From CAVXFL01 sp963761015 (GTDB taxonomy: Bacteria; Pseudomonadota; Alphaproteobacteria; Acetobacterales; Acetobacteraceae): a stretch of 64,000 nucleotides of DNA. Of the stretch, positions 49,524-58,751 are shown piece after piece. Location: contig CAVXFL010000020.1 in assembly GCA_963761015.1 (NCBI GenBank), positions 620,001 through 684,000 on the forward strand, written 5' to 3'. The translations under genes and the position numbers were made by a program. The notes below the pieces were generated by a model, which did no database searches, was not told the origin of the DNA, and was given only the letters and a program-made list of their open reading frames with translations. Positions within the stretch are counted from its first letter, which is position 1. Each line of letters begins with the position of its first letter.

Positions 49524-50357
49524 ATGCGTGTCACCGTGGTGCAGATGAACGCCGGGCCGGACAAGGCGGCGAACATCGCGCAGGCATCGTCGCTGATCGG
49601 CGCGGCGATCGCGGCGGACCGGCCGGATCTCGTCAGCCTGCCGGAAATGTGGACCTGCCTCGGCGCGCCGCGGGCGGAGAAGTTCGCCCAGGCCGAGGCG
49701 CTGCCGGCCAAGGGCGCGAACGCGCCCGGCGGCCCCGCCTACGAGTTCCTGCGCGCCACCGCCCGCGACAACCGTATCCACGTGCACGGCGGCTCACTCG
49801 CCGAGCGCGCGGGGGAGAAACTGTTCAACACCACGGTCGTGTTCGATCCCGCCGGCGCGGAGATCGCGCGCTACCGGAAAATCCATCTGTTCGACATCAC
49901 CGCGCCCGACGGCACCGGCTTTCGCGAAAGCAACACCTACGGATCGGGCGACGAGATCGTCACCTTCGCCGCGAACGGGACCACGGTGGGTTGCGCCATC
50001 TGCTATGACGTGCGCTTCCCCGAGATGTTCCTGGCGCTGCGCCGCGCGGGGGCGGAGCTGATCATGCTGCCCTCGGCGTTCACCATGCAGACCGGCAAGG
50101 ACCATTGGGAGGTGCTGATCCGCGCCCGCGCCATCGAGACCCAGTGCTGGTTCGCCGCCGCCGCCGCCTGGGGCCGGCACCTCGAACGCGGCGAGCCGCG
50201 CTTCACGTATGGCCACTCGCTGCTCGCCGACCCTTGGGGCCACGTCGTCGCCAAGGCCTCGGACGGCACCGGCTGGGCGACCGCGCGCATCGACCCGGGC
50301 GTGACCGCGCGGGTGCGGCGCGACATGCCGGTGCTGGAGCACCGACGCCTGGCGTGA
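49524..50357 (+). CDS. Carbon-nitrogen hydrolase (Nit2/omega-amidase type)
   Basis: Nitrilase-superfamily amidase of 277 residues with the Glu-Lys-Cys triad: E41 in S-L-P-E-M-W, K119 in Y-R-K-I-H-L-F-D and C160 in C-A-I-C-Y-D-V-R-F-P-E-M-F. The closest group contains omega-amidase/Nit2 and deaminated glutathione amidase, which clean up keto-acid amides. GGGAGG precedes the ATG. The stop overlaps the nadK start (GTGA). The 257 bp upstream show no clear operator. Confidence 0.9.
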   Translation: MRVTVVQMNAGPDKAANIAQASSLIGAAIAADRPDLVSLPEMWTCLGAPRAEKFAQAEALPAKGANAPGGPAYEFLRATARDNRIHVHGGSLAERAGEKLFNTTVVFDPAGAEIARYRKIHLFDITAPDGTGFRESNTYGSGDEIVTFAANGTTVGCAICYDVRFPEMFLALRRAGAELIMLPSAFTMQTGKDHWEVLIRARAIETQCWFAAAAAWGRHLERGEPRFTYGHSLLADPWGHVVAKASDGTGWATARIDPGVTARVRRDMPVLEHRRLA

Positions 50358-51213
50358 GCGAGCCGATGGCGGAACGGCTCGATCCGGAGGAGTTGCGCCA
50401 ACGGGTGCGCCCGCTGGAGCCCCAGCCGCTGGCGCATGCCGGCCCGCCACCGAAACGCCTCGGCTTCGCCGCCGCTCAGACCGATCTCGCCGCCGACGCG
50501 CGCGCACGGCTGGTCGCGCGCTACGGCGACGCGCCCCCGGAGCAGGCCGAGGTGGTGGTGGCGCTCGGCGGCGACGGTTTCATGCTGGAGACCTTGCACC
50601 AGATTCTCGGCCGCAACATCGCCGTGTTCGGCATGAACTGCGGTTCGGTCGGGTTCCTGATGAACGCGTTCAGCGAGGACGACCTGCCCGGCCGCATCGC
50701 GTGCGCGCAGGAGGCGGTGCTGTATCCGCTGCGCATGTGCACGACGACGATGGACGGCGGCCGGAAGGAAGCGCTGGCGCTGAACGAGGTCGAGTTTGCT
50801 GCGCCAACTCCGCCAGGCCGCCAAGCTGCGCGTCACCATCGACGGCAAGGTGCGGTTGCCGGAGCTGATTTGCGACGGCATCCTGATTTCCACCCCGGCC
50901 GGCTCGACGGTGTACAACCTATCCGCGCACGGTCCGATCGTTCCGCTCTCCGCCAATCTGCTGCCGCTGACCCCGCTGAGCCCGTTCCGCCCCCGCCGCT
51001 GGCGCGGCGCGCTCTTGCCGAGTACGGCGCATGTGCTGTTCGAGGTTTTGGAAGCCGACAAGCGTCCCGTCGCCGCCGTCGCCGACTTCACCGAGGTGCG
51101 CGATGTCATTGCGGTGTCGGTGGAGGAGGACCGTTCGGTTTCGCGCGACCGTCCTGTTCGACCCGGACCAGGCGCTCTCGGAACGCATCATCGCCGAGCA
51201 GTTCACGGTCTGA
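50354..51213 (+). CDS. nadK: NAD kinase (two frame breaks)
   Basis: Phosphorylates NAD to NADP. Conserved blocks are A-L-G-G-D-G-F-M-L (G-G-D-G kinase motif), G-M-N-C-G-S-V-G-F-L-M-N and S-T-P-A-G-S-T-V-Y-N-L-S-A-H-G-P-I. About 285 residues when restored. Extra single bases near 50792-50794 and 51143-51147 break the frame twice; the tail A-T-V-L-F-D-P-D-Q ends at 51213. The GTG overlaps the upstream stop; an ATG four codons later is an alternative. Normally essential, so real disruption is unlikely. Confidence 0.9.
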
Positions 51214-51231
51214 ACCGGCGTTCCTGCCGGT

Positions 51232-51504
51232 TTGCTCGACAAATCGGGCGACCCCCGGTTGCTGGGTGCCAGTTCGCGCTGGTCTTGCTGGACGGCGAGA
51301 GGGTTCCGCTCGACAGCCCGATGCTGGGCGGACGGTTTCTACAGCATCGAGCAGGATCCGAGCGGCGCCTGGCGCTGGACCAACGGCGAGGCCATCCTGC
51401 GCCTCCCACCCGCCGACGCGCCTCGGCTGTTGGAGCTGTTCATCCGCGATGTCATGCGCGGTTGGTCGGCCCCGCGGGAGCCCGCCCTGCGGCTCGCGGC
51501 GTAA
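51232..51504 (+). CDS. Small protein with a W-R-W-T-x-G motif (fragmentary frame)
   Basis: About 90 residues. The second half, D-G-F-Y-S-I-E ... A-W-R-W-T-N-G-E-A-I-L-R-L-P, resembles a short domain that I recall at the ends of alphaproteobacterial glycan-related proteins; this memory is uncertain. The first half makes better sense in the neighbouring frame (F-A-L-V-L-L-D-G-E-R-V-P-L-D-S-P), so a one-base excess near 51327-51332 is likely. The TTG start is a guess. Confidence 0.45.
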   Translation: MLDKSGDPRLLGASSRWSCWTARGFRSTARCWADGFYSIEQDPSGAWRWTNGEAILRLPPADAPRLLELFIRDVMRGWSAPREPALRLAA

Positions 51505-51525
51505 CGGCGGGGTTGACGATCCCGC

Positions 51526-52203
51526 TCAACCGCGCTGGGCGGCGGCGGCGGCGGCGGCTTTGACGCCGACGCGGAACTCGATCACGTCGGGCGGAATGCC
51601 GGGGTTCGTGTAGCCCTTGGTCGACGCGAGCTTCAGCCCGGCCAGGGTCTTGACCAGCGCCAGGAAACTCGCCGGCACGTGGCCGGCCGCGGCCTCGGCC
51701 TGGTTGATCGTCGGCTCCAGGCCCTCGGGGTCCTTCGAGTAGGACGCCTGATCGATCCGGCCGCCGTCGTTCACCAGCGCCCAGCCCGCGGCCGAGAACA
51801 TCTCGGCGAAATCGCGGGCATAATGCAGGCCGTCGGGATCGCCCACCACCGACGTCACCCTGACCTTCTGTCCTTGGAACGGCGCCAGGGCGGAGATCAG
51901 GGCCTGCTTCTGGTCGACATCGAGCGAGCGGTAGGTCTGTTCGCGGCGGGTCTGCTCCAACTGGCGCTGCAGTTGTTCCGCCTCGGCCCGATAGCGCAAC
52001 TCGGCCTCCTGCTGACCCCGCCGGACCTGCTCGACGGAGGCGCGCTCGGCCGCGGCCATCAGCGAGTCCTTGCGGTCCGCGTACATCCTGGCGACGACTT
52101 CCGATCCGATAACCAGAACGATGAGGGCGATGCCGAGCCACCAGAAGACGTCCTGCCACCTGCTCGCGCCCTCGATGGAATTCCATCCCGGCCAGAAAGC
52201 CAT
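51526..52203 (-). CDS. Membrane-anchored coiled-coil protein of unknown function
   Basis: Protein of 225 residues that I cannot assign to a family. It has one N-terminal membrane helix (V-F-W-W-L-G-I-A-L-I-V-L-V-I-G-S), a coiled coil of about 60 residues rich in Glu/Arg/Gln, then a globular C-terminal part with F-Q-G-Q-K-V-R-V-T-S-V and a short Ala-rich tail. Similar layouts occur in envelope proteins with a cytoplasmic or periplasmic sensor part. It follows galE on the same strand after 39 bp. Confidence 0.65.
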   Translation of the reverse strand: MAFWPGWNSIEGASRWQDVFWWLGIALIVLVIGSEVVARMYADRKDSLMAAAERASVEQVRRGQQEAELRYRAEAEQLQRQLEQTRREQTYRSLDVDQKQALISALAPFQGQKVRVTSVVGDPDGLHYARDFAEMFSAAGWALVNDGGRIDQASYSKDPEGLEPTINQAEAAAGHVPASFLALVKTLAGLKLASTKGYTNPGIPPDVIEFRVGVKAAAAAAAQRG

Positions 52204-52242
52204 AACGTACCTCTCGATCCCCGTTCGCCGCGGCGAGCCCCG

Positions 52243-53229
52243 CTACACCCCGTAACCGCGCGGGTGCGCGGCGCGCCAAGCGTAGGCGGTTCGCACCATG
52301 TCGGGAAGATCGGAAAAGCGGGGACGCCAGTCCGTCTCTCGGCGAATCCGTTCCGAGGACGCGACCAGCACCGCCGGATCGCCCTCCCGCCGCGCGCCCC
52401 CACGCACCGGTACCGGGCGCCCGGCCACGTGCTCGACCGCGCGCAGCACCTGCCGCACCGAATGCCCGCTGCCGTTGCCGAGATTGTAGACCACGCTGCC
52501 TGCCTCCAGCCGCTCCAGCGCGCAGAGATGCGCGTCCGCGAGGTCGGTGACATGGATGTAGTCGCGGATGCAGGTGCCGTCCGGGGTCGGGTAATCGGTG
52601 CCGAACATGGTGAGCGGGGGCCCTATTCCGAGGGCGGCATCGATGGCGCGCGGGATCAGGTGGCTCTCCGGCCGGTGGTCCTCGCCCAGCCGGCCGGCCG
52701 GATCGGCGCCGGCCGCGTTGAAGTAGCGCAGGCAGGCGCTGTTCAGTCCGTGCGCGGGGCCGGCGAGTTGCAGCGCCTGCTCGATCATCCATTTGCTTTG
52801 ACCGTAGGGCGAGGACGGGGCGATCGGCGCGTCCTCGGCGATCGGCACGGGCGCCGAGAGGCCGAACAGGTTGGCGGTCGAGGAGAGCACGAAGCGGCGC
52901 ACGCCGTGGCGCACGCAGGCTTCGATCAGGCGGAAACCGTTGCCGGCGTTTTCGGCGAGATAGCGCAGCGGCATCGCCACGCTCTCGCCCACCTGCGAAA
53001 GCGCCGCGAAATGCATCACGGCGTCCCAGGGCCCGTCGGCGAGCACCGCCTCGACCGCGGCGGCGTCGGCGAGGTCGGCCACGATCAGCTCGGCCCCCGG
53101 TAGAACCGCGTCGCGGTGGCCGAGGTGGAGATTGTCGAGCGAGACGACCTGATCGCCCCGGTCCAGGAGGGCGGCGACCACGTGGCTGCCGATATACCCC
53201 GCCCCACCGGTGACCAGAATCCGCCGCAT
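52243..53229 (-). CDS. galE: UDP-glucose 4-epimerase
   Basis: NAD-dependent epimerase interconverting UDP-glucose and UDP-galactose, 328 residues. The Rossmann motif G-G-A-G-Y-I-G is at residues 8-14, the catalytic pair is in S-S-T-A-N-L-F-G and Y-G-Q-S-K, and the tail I-R-D-Y-I-H-V-T-D-L-A-D-A-H is diagnostic. It would supply galactose for surface polysaccharide. It is upstream of a membrane-anchored unknown protein, and tRNA-Gln lies on the other strand just beyond its start. Confidence 0.92.
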   Translation of the reverse strand: MRRILVTGGAGYIGSHVVAALLDRGDQVVSLDNLHLGHRDAVLPGAELIVADLADAAAVEAVLADGPWDAVMHFAALSQVGESVAMPLRYLAENAGNGFRLIEACVRHGVRRFVLSSTANLFGLSAPVPIAEDAPIAPSSPYGQSKWMIEQALQLAGPAHGLNSACLRYFNAAGADPAGRLGEDHRPESHLIPRAIDAALGIGPPLTMFGTDYPTPDGTCIRDYIHVTDLADAHLCALERLEAGSVVYNLGNGSGHSVRQVLRAVEHVAGRPVPVRGGARREGDPAVLVASSERIRRETDWRPRFSDLPDMVRTAYAWRAAHPRGYGV

Positions 53230-53285
53230 CGCCCCGTGCCCCCTGGACCGCTCCCGGGGCAGCCCCTATCACAAGTCAACGGCAT

Positions 53286-53360
53286 TGGGGCGTCGCCAAG
53301 CGGTAAGGCAGCGGATTTTGGTTCCGCCATCCGGAGGTTCGAATCCTCCCGCCCCAACCA
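53286..53360 (+). tRNA. tRNA-Gln (anticodon TTG)
   Basis: 75-nt cloverleaf. The acceptor stem TGGGGCG pairs with CGCCCCA. The anticodon arm GCGGA-TTTTGGT-TCCGC gives anticodon TTG, and the T arm GGAGG-TTCGAAT-CCTCC is perfect. The encoded 3' end is ACCA, so CCA is genomic. It lies between divergent galE and the caspase-like gene. Confidence 0.96.
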
Positions 53361-53409
53361 ACTATCTCAAATCATCTGTTCGCCTTGTCCGCGCCTTCTG
53401 CGACGTAAC

Positions 53410-53461
53410 TGTGATCTGGCTCACAGCCGCGCCGCCTGCCTCCGCCGTATTGCCGCAATAC
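53410..53461 (+). promoter_or_regulatory. CRP-like operator and promoter with a second dyad
   Basis: TGTGA-TCTGGC-TCACA at 53410-53425 is a perfect match to the CRP/Clr-type consensus TGTGA-N6-TCACA. About 42 bp downstream of its centre is the start site implied by the -10-like TATTGC (53448-53453). That hexamer lies within a second dyad, GTATTG-CCG-CAATAC (53447-53461). The arrangement suggests class II activation plus a repressor over the -10. It would drive the gene at 53486. Confidence 0.6.
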
Positions 53462-53485
53462 AGAGGATCAGGCTCGGAGGCAGCG

Positions 53486-54196
53486 ATGACCCCTCCAAAG
53501 AACAGCTTCTGCTTCGCCCCGGTGCACAATCATCCGCCGCACCGCGACAAGGCGGGCGTGATGCATGCGTCCTACGACGCGACGGGCGCGTTCCTTCCGT
53601 ACATGGACGCGTTCGGGAAACTTTACTCGACCACCGGTACCGTGACCGCGCTGAAGTTCAACAACCATGCGGCCGCGAAGGCCGAATTCACCGTCATAGG
53701 AACGGACATCGCTCACGCGGTCAACGCGGCCAAGAACCAGCTGGATGCCGTCGTGTATTTTGGCCACGGATGGCCCACGGGCATGATTTCGGCGGATATC
53801 TACAACCCGAGCATTCCGGCGTTCGCGAAGCTGATCAGGGCGAACTGCGTCAGGGGCGTCACGATCGTTCTCTACGCGTGCCTTTGTGGTGAGTTGAAGG
53901 CCAAGGGCGGCAGCTTCGCCGCACGCCTGGCCAGCGAATTGATCGACATGCAGGCCGTCGTGTACGCCCATGACACGATCGGCCACACCGCCACCAACCC
54001 GAACATCTATCGCTTTTGCGGCAACAAGCCCCCTGTCCCGCTCGCGCCGGCCGGGATGTACAACAGCTTTTACACCCTGATAAAGGCCGAGTGCCTGGAC
54101 AAGAAGCCGAAGAGCAATACCGCCTTCTGGGCCCGCCTGCCCTTCATGACCGACGACGAGATCGCGGCCGAGGTGAAGAGCTACAAAGTCCACTAG
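53486..54196 (+). CDS. Orphan protein with caspase/CHAT-like His-Cys features
   Basis: No family name comes to mind for this 236-residue protein. Two strand-end motifs stand out: V-V-Y-F-G-H94-G95, and T-I-V-L-Y-A-C132-L-C-G about 37 residues later, followed by a G-x-F-A-A-R-L-A-S-E-L helix. Order and spacing of His-Gly then Ala-Cys resemble the dyad of clan CD cysteine peptidases (caspase, CHAT, DUF4347-like). No signal peptide or membrane helix. GGAGG precedes the ATG at good distance. Peptidase activity is an inference. Confidence 0.65.
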   Translation: MTPPKNSFCFAPVHNHPPHRDKAGVMHASYDATGAFLPYMDAFGKLYSTTGTVTALKFNNHAAAKAEFTVIGTDIAHAVNAAKNQLDAVVYFGHGWPTGMISADIYNPSIPAFAKLIRANCVRGVTIVLYACLCGELKAKGGSFAARLASELIDMQAVVYAHDTIGHTATNPNIYRFCGNKPPVPLAPAGMYNSFYTLIKAECLDKKPKSNTAFWARLPFMTDDEIAAEVKSYKVH

Positions 54197-54295
54197 CCCG
54201 CGCCGCCGGGGTCTCGCCGCGCGGCGAACGAGCGAACGGGCCCGGGGACGCCGCCGCGGGATGTCAAGGCGGCGGCGCTGCCGCGCACGAACAAA

Positions 54296-54325
54296 TTGAC
54301 GCTATCGGTCCATACGCCCTAGTGT
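54296..54325 (+). promoter_or_regulatory. Candidate sigma70-type promoter of the Liv-type binding protein
   Basis: TTGACG, 18 bp, TAGTGT, ending 38 bp before the ATG. The -35 is near consensus and the -10 is moderate. No operator dyad is obvious. Confidence 0.4.
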
Positions 54326-54362
54326 CGATCCGGCCGCGTGCCGGCCGACGGGGGAAATCTGC

Positions 54363-55598
54363 ATGGTCGGGGGCGGCGCGGCGGGGCGTGTTCGTTTTCT
54401 TCTCGTTGTCGTCCTGCCGCTGATCGGCAGCTTCGGCCTTCGCGCTCACGCGCAAATCTCGGATGACGTGGTCCGCATCGGCGTGCTGAACGACCAGTCC
54501 GGCGTGTACGCCGACCTCGGCGGCCCGGGCGCGGTGATCGCGGCGCGCATGGCGGTCGAGGACGCGGGCGGCACCGTGCTCGGCAAGCCGGTCGAGATCC
54601 TCACCGCCGATCACCAGAGCAAGCCCGATGTCGGCGTCGCGATCGCGCGGCGCTGGTTCGACTCCGACAAGGTCGACCTGGTGATCGGGTTCGACAATTC
54701 CTCGGTGGCGCTGGCGGTCGAGCAGCTCGCGGCGCAGAAGCACCGCCTCGCCATCGCCGGCGCGGTCGCGACCACCGATTTCACCGGCAAGGGCTGCACC
54801 CCCAACGAAGCCGCCTGGGTGTACGACAGCTACGCACTGACGACGAGCCTCGCGCAATCGCTGGTCCGCCAGGGCCACGACACCTGGTTCTTCATCACCG
54901 TCGATTACGCGTTCGGCAACTCGATGGAAGCCGACGCGACGAACGCTGTCCTGGCGAGCGGCGGCAAGGTGCTCGGCAGCGTGCGGCATCCGCTGAACAA
55001 CGCCGATTTCAGCGCGTACCTGCTGCGGGCCCAGGCCTCGGGCGCGAAAGTGATCGCGCTCGCCAATGCCGGCGGGGACATGGTGAACGCCACCAAGCAG
55101 GCCAACGAATTCGGGATGACGGGCCATGGCCAGTCGGTGGTCGCGCTGCTCGCCTTCATCACCGACATTCACAGCGTTGGGCTCGATGCGGCGCAGGGGC
55201 TGAAATTCGTCACGCCGTTCTACTGGGACCAGGACGCCGACAGCCGCGCCTGGTCGAAGCGGTTCTACCTTCGGCACAAGCGCATGCCGACCATGGGGCA
55301 GGCCGGTGTCTATTCCGCCGTGCGCCATTATCTGCGGGCGATCACGGCGGCCCGCACTGACGAGGCGCACGCGGTGATGGCCAAGATGCGCGAAATCCCG
55401 GTGAACGATTTCTTCGCGCGGAACGGCCATGTCCGCGCGGACGGACGGCTGATCCACGACATGTATTTCGTGCAGGTGAAGACGCCCGCCGAATCCAAGG
55501 GACCGTGGGATTACTACAAGGTCCTCGCGACCATTCCGGGCGACAAAGCCTTTCGCCCGCTGGACCAAGGCGGTTGCCCGCTGGTCCGGCGGAAATGA
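54363..55598 (+). CDS. Branched-chain amino acid-type ABC substrate-binding protein
   Basis: Periplasmic type I binding protein (LivK/LivJ family) of 411 residues with a signal peptide ending near A-H-A-Q. The body starts V-R-I-G-V-L-N-D-Q-S-G-V-Y-A-D and has the usual two-lobe pattern, including G-F-D-N-S-S-V-A-L and F-F-I-T-V-D-Y-A-F-G. Such proteins next to oxidoreductase genes often bind aromatic or other organic acids rather than Leu/Ile/Val. No permease genes are adjacent. It is followed by a strong terminator. Confidence 0.86.
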   Translation: MVGGGAAGRVRFLLVVVLPLIGSFGLRAHAQISDDVVRIGVLNDQSGVYADLGGPGAVIAARMAVEDAGGTVLGKPVEILTADHQSKPDVGVAIARRWFDSDKVDLVIGFDNSSVALAVEQLAAQKHRLAIAGAVATTDFTGKGCTPNEAAWVYDSYALTTSLAQSLVRQGHDTWFFITVDYAFGNSMEADATNAVLASGGKVLGSVRHPLNNADFSAYLLRAQASGAKVIALANAGGDMVNATKQANEFGMTGHGQSVVALLAFITDIHSVGLDAAQGLKFVTPFYWDQDADSRAWSKRFYLRHKRMPTMGQAGVYSAVRHYLRAITAARTDEAHAVMAKMREIPVNDFFARNGHVRADGRLIHDMYFVQVKTPAESKGPWDYYKVLATIPGDKAFRPLDQGGCPLVRRK

Positions 55599-55608
55599 AA
55601 CGACCCCG

Positions 55609-55635
55609 AGCGGCGCGAACGATCGCGCCGCTTTT
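55609..55635 (+). terminator. Rho-independent terminator
   Basis: Perfect 10-bp stem AGCGGCGCGA / TCGCGCCGCT with an ACGA loop, followed by TTT, eleven bases after the stop of the binding-protein gene. It separates that gene from the downstream oxidoreductase operon. Confidence 0.8.
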
Positions 55636-55731
55636 CGTATCGACCGTATCGCGGGACGGCCCGGGCTTGCCGAAGCCCGAGCCGATAACCGCCGCCCTGG
55701 TTGGCTTTCCGATGTAAGGAGACATCTTCCG

Positions 55732-56205
55732 ATGCCTAATTTGACGATCAACGGCCACAGCTATTTCGCCGACGCGCCGCCGGACACGCCGCTGCTCTGG
55801 GTGATCCGCGAGGATTTGCGGTTGACCGGCACGAAATACGGCTGCGGCATCGGCCTGTGCGGCTCGTGCACCGTGCACGTCGATGGCCGCGCCGTGCGCG
55901 CCTGCTCGCTCACCGTCGGCGAGGCCGAGGGCATGAGCATCACCACCATCGAGGGGCTCGACCCCGCCAACGCGCATCCCGTGCAGCAGGCCTGGATCGA
56001 ATCCCAGGTGCCGCAATGTGGTTACTGCCAGTCCGGCCAGATCATGCAGGCGGCGGCGCTGCTGTCCACCAACCCCGATCCGAGCGAGCCGGAGATCGTC
56101 GACGCGATGAACGGCAATCTCTGTCGCTGCGCCACCTACTCGCGCATCGTCGGCGCCGTGAAACGGGCCGCGGAGATCCTGCGGGAGGGCGCGATCCATG
56201 CGTAA
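55732..56205 (+). CDS. iorA: Isoquinoline 1-oxidoreductase alpha-like [2Fe-2S] subunit
   Basis: Electron-transfer subunit of a xanthine-oxidase-type molybdenum hydroxylase, 157 residues. Two [2Fe-2S] clusters are encoded: the plant-ferredoxin type C-G-I-G-L-C-G-S-C with a later A-C-S-L, and the C-G-Y-C-Q-S-G-Q / L-C-R-C-A-T-Y pair. GGAG lies before the ATG. It overlaps iorB by 8 bp. No FAD subunit is present, as in the IorAB two-subunit type, which passes electrons to an unknown acceptor such as a cytochrome. Confidence 0.92.
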   Translation: MPNLTINGHSYFADAPPDTPLLWVIREDLRLTGTKYGCGIGLCGSCTVHVDGRAVRACSLTVGEAEGMSITTIEGLDPANAHPVQQAWIESQVPQCGYCQSGQIMQAAALLSTNPDPSEPEIVDAMNGNLCRCATYSRIVGAVKRAAEILREGAIHA

Positions 56206-58656
56206 CGCCACCGCATCCGGCGCCACCCGCCGCGACTTCCTGGTGCGCTCCGCCGCCACCGCGGCCGGCGCGTTCCTGAGCGTCGGCCTGCCCGGCCTGC
56301 TCGCCTGCCGGCGGCGCCCTGGCCGCCACCAACGATGCCATGAGCGGATTCACGCCCTCGATCTGGTTCACCCTGACGCCGGACGGCAAGGTCACGATGC
56401 ACATCGTGAAGGCCGAAATGGGCCAGCATATCGGCACCGCGCTCGCGCAGGTGATCGCCGAGGAACTGGGCGTGCGCTGGGAGGACGTGCGCCTCGACAC
56501 CCCGCTCGAGAGCGTCGAGAACTTCGCGATCTACGGGCTTGCTTACACCGTGAACAGCGGCAGCGTGACCACCGAGTTCGACCGGCTCGCTCGGGCGGGC
56601 GCGGCCGGCCGCATCGCGCTGACCGAGGCGGGGGCGAAACTGCTCGGCGCCGAGCCGGCTGGTTGCCGCGCCGAGAACAGCCGGGTGGTCGATCCGGCCT
56701 CGGGACGTTCCATCGCTTACGGCGAGATCATCCGCAAGGTGCGGATCGACCGCAAATTCGCCTATCCGGATGATTTCCGAAACATCAAGCTGAAGCAGCC
56801 GGGCAGCTACACGATCGTCGGCCAGTCGATGGCCGCGCTCGATCTGCCGGCGAAGACCAACGGCCAGGCGAAATACGGCATCGACGTGTTCCTGCCGAAC
56901 ATGGTCTACGGCGCGCTGGCGATCCCGCGCACGCGCTATGCCTCGAAGGTGCTGAGCATCGACGATACCGAGGCGCGCAAGGTTCCGGGTTTCGTCAAGG
57001 CGGTGAAGGTCGCGAACGCGCTCGGCAAATGCACCGGCTGGGCTGTCGCGCTCGCGGAAAGCTTCCCCGCCGCGATGCGGGCCGCGCAACTGCTGAAGGT
57101 CGAAGTCGATCCCGGGCCGTACGGCAATCTCGGCCTCGACGACATTTTCGCCGAGTTCTCGCAGAAGATGCAGCGCCCCGAAAACGGCGCGAACTGGGTG
57201 CTCGAGGGCGACGTGGACAAGGCGCTCGCCGGCGCCGAGCAGGTCCTGGACCTGGAATACACCACCGACATGGTGTGCCATGCCACCATGGAGCCGTTGA
57301 ACGCCACGGTGCAGTTCGCCGACGGCGCGTGGCATGTCTACACGGGAACGCAAAGCACCTCGTTCGCGCGCATGACACTGACCGGCTATCTCGCGGAGGT
57401 GCTCAAGCAGAAGCCGGCGGACATCAAGATTTACGTCCACGAATACATCGTGGGCGGCGGCTTCGGCGGCAAACAGGACTACGACGAGATCCTGGCGGCA
57501 GCGTACTGCGCCCACGACGTCGGGCGGCCGGTGAAGCTGATCCAGACGCGGGAATCGAATTTCGCCACCAGCTTTCCGCGCACGCCGACCTTGCACCGGT
57601 TGAAGGCGGGGCTGAAGGGCGGCGCGCTTGTCGCGATGAATCACGACATCGCCTGCGGCTTCATGGGCCCGCGTTTCAGCGTCGGCAAGAAGTTCCACAA
57701 CGGCACCGACTGGCTGCAGCTCAATTCCTGGCCCAACCGGAAGAAGAATGTCGATCAGTGGTCGATCGGCGGCAGCGACCACTGGTACGACGTCGAAAAC
57801 CACCGCGTGCGCGCCTTCGACAGCGACCGCACCACCTGGGCCGTGCAGGCCAGCGCGCTGCGCACGGTGTCGAACTCGTACAACATGTTCGTTGTCGAAT
57901 CGTTCATCGACGAGGTGGCGCACGCGCTCAAGCGCGATCCGCTGGAGTTCCGCCTCGCGCTGCTGAACGGTAAGGGCGGCAACCGCGGGATACCGAATAC
58001 TGGCTACGCGCCCGGAACCGGGTCCGACTACTACATGGACCGGCTGTGGATCTCGCTGCCCTGGCCCAAGGACAAGAGTTGGATTCCGTACGAGTTCGAC
58101 GACGGTGGGCGGCGCGCTCAGGCTCGCCAACTGCCTGCGCGTGGCGGCCGGAAAAGCCGGCTGGGGATCGACGAAGCTGCCGCCCAACACCGCCATGGGC
58201 ATCGCCGTGTCCTCGGCCGAGGAGCGGCAGAGCCCGACCTGGGTCGCCGGCATCGCCGAGGTCACGGTGGACACGAATACCGGCGATTACCGGATCAACC
58301 GGCTCACCATCGCCATGGACCCCGGCCTGGTGGTGAACCCGGTCGGCGCGACGGCGCAGATCCAGGGTGCGGCGCTGTGGGGCGCGAGCCAGGTGCTGTC
58401 GGAGCGCCTGGACTACAAGAACGGCGCCATCCAGCAGAGCAACTTCCACGACTACCGGCCGATTCGTCTGGCCGACGTGCCGGCGATCGACGTGGAGCTG
58501 ATCTCGTCCGGCCATCACCCGAGCGGCGTGGGCGAACCGGCCTCGACGGTGGTGGCTCCGGCGGTGGCCAACGCCATCTTCAACGCGGTCGGCGTGCGCG
58601 TACGGCACATGCCGATCACCGCCGAAGCGGTGCTGAAAGGGCTGAAGAAGGCCTGA
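56198..58656 (+). CDS. iorB: Isoquinoline 1-oxidoreductase beta-like molybdopterin subunit (two frame breaks)
   Basis: Catalytic Mo-cofactor subunit, ~815 residues. It has a twin-arginine leader (T-R-R-D-F-L-V-R-S-A-A-T-A-A-G-A-F), the cofactor loop V-G-G-G-F-G-G-K-Q and the catalytic glutamate in G-V-G-E-P-A. Extra single bases near 56307-56310 and 58103-58107 split it into three frames; restored, it is canonical. The true substrate is unknown: relatives hydroxylate N-heterocycles or oxidise aldehydes. The Tat leader places the enzyme in the periplasm. Confidence 0.88.
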
Positions 58657-58702
58657 TGCGGCGGCGACTTCCGCTGAAGCATCGGCGACAAGCGTGACGA
58701 CG

Positions 58703-58737
58703 GCGGGCGGGGCAGACGTGTCCCGCCCGCTTCGTTT
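58703..58737 (+). terminator. Terminator-like hairpin
   Basis: 9-bp GC stem GCGGGCGGG / CCCGCCCGC with a 10-base loop followed by TTCGTTT. It lies between iorB and the amidase gene, so the latter may be read from its own promoter or by read-through. Confidence 0.6.
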
Positions 58738-58751
58738 CAGGAGGATGACCA

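Noticed and set aside
47822..49711. Long alternative frame over the solute-binding protein gene
   Set aside because: Arg/Gly-rich composition without domain; the binding protein frame has the Tat leader and family motifs.
56136..58274. Long open frame antisense to iorB
   Set aside because: A shadow of the GC-rich third codon positions; iorB is clearly the real gene.
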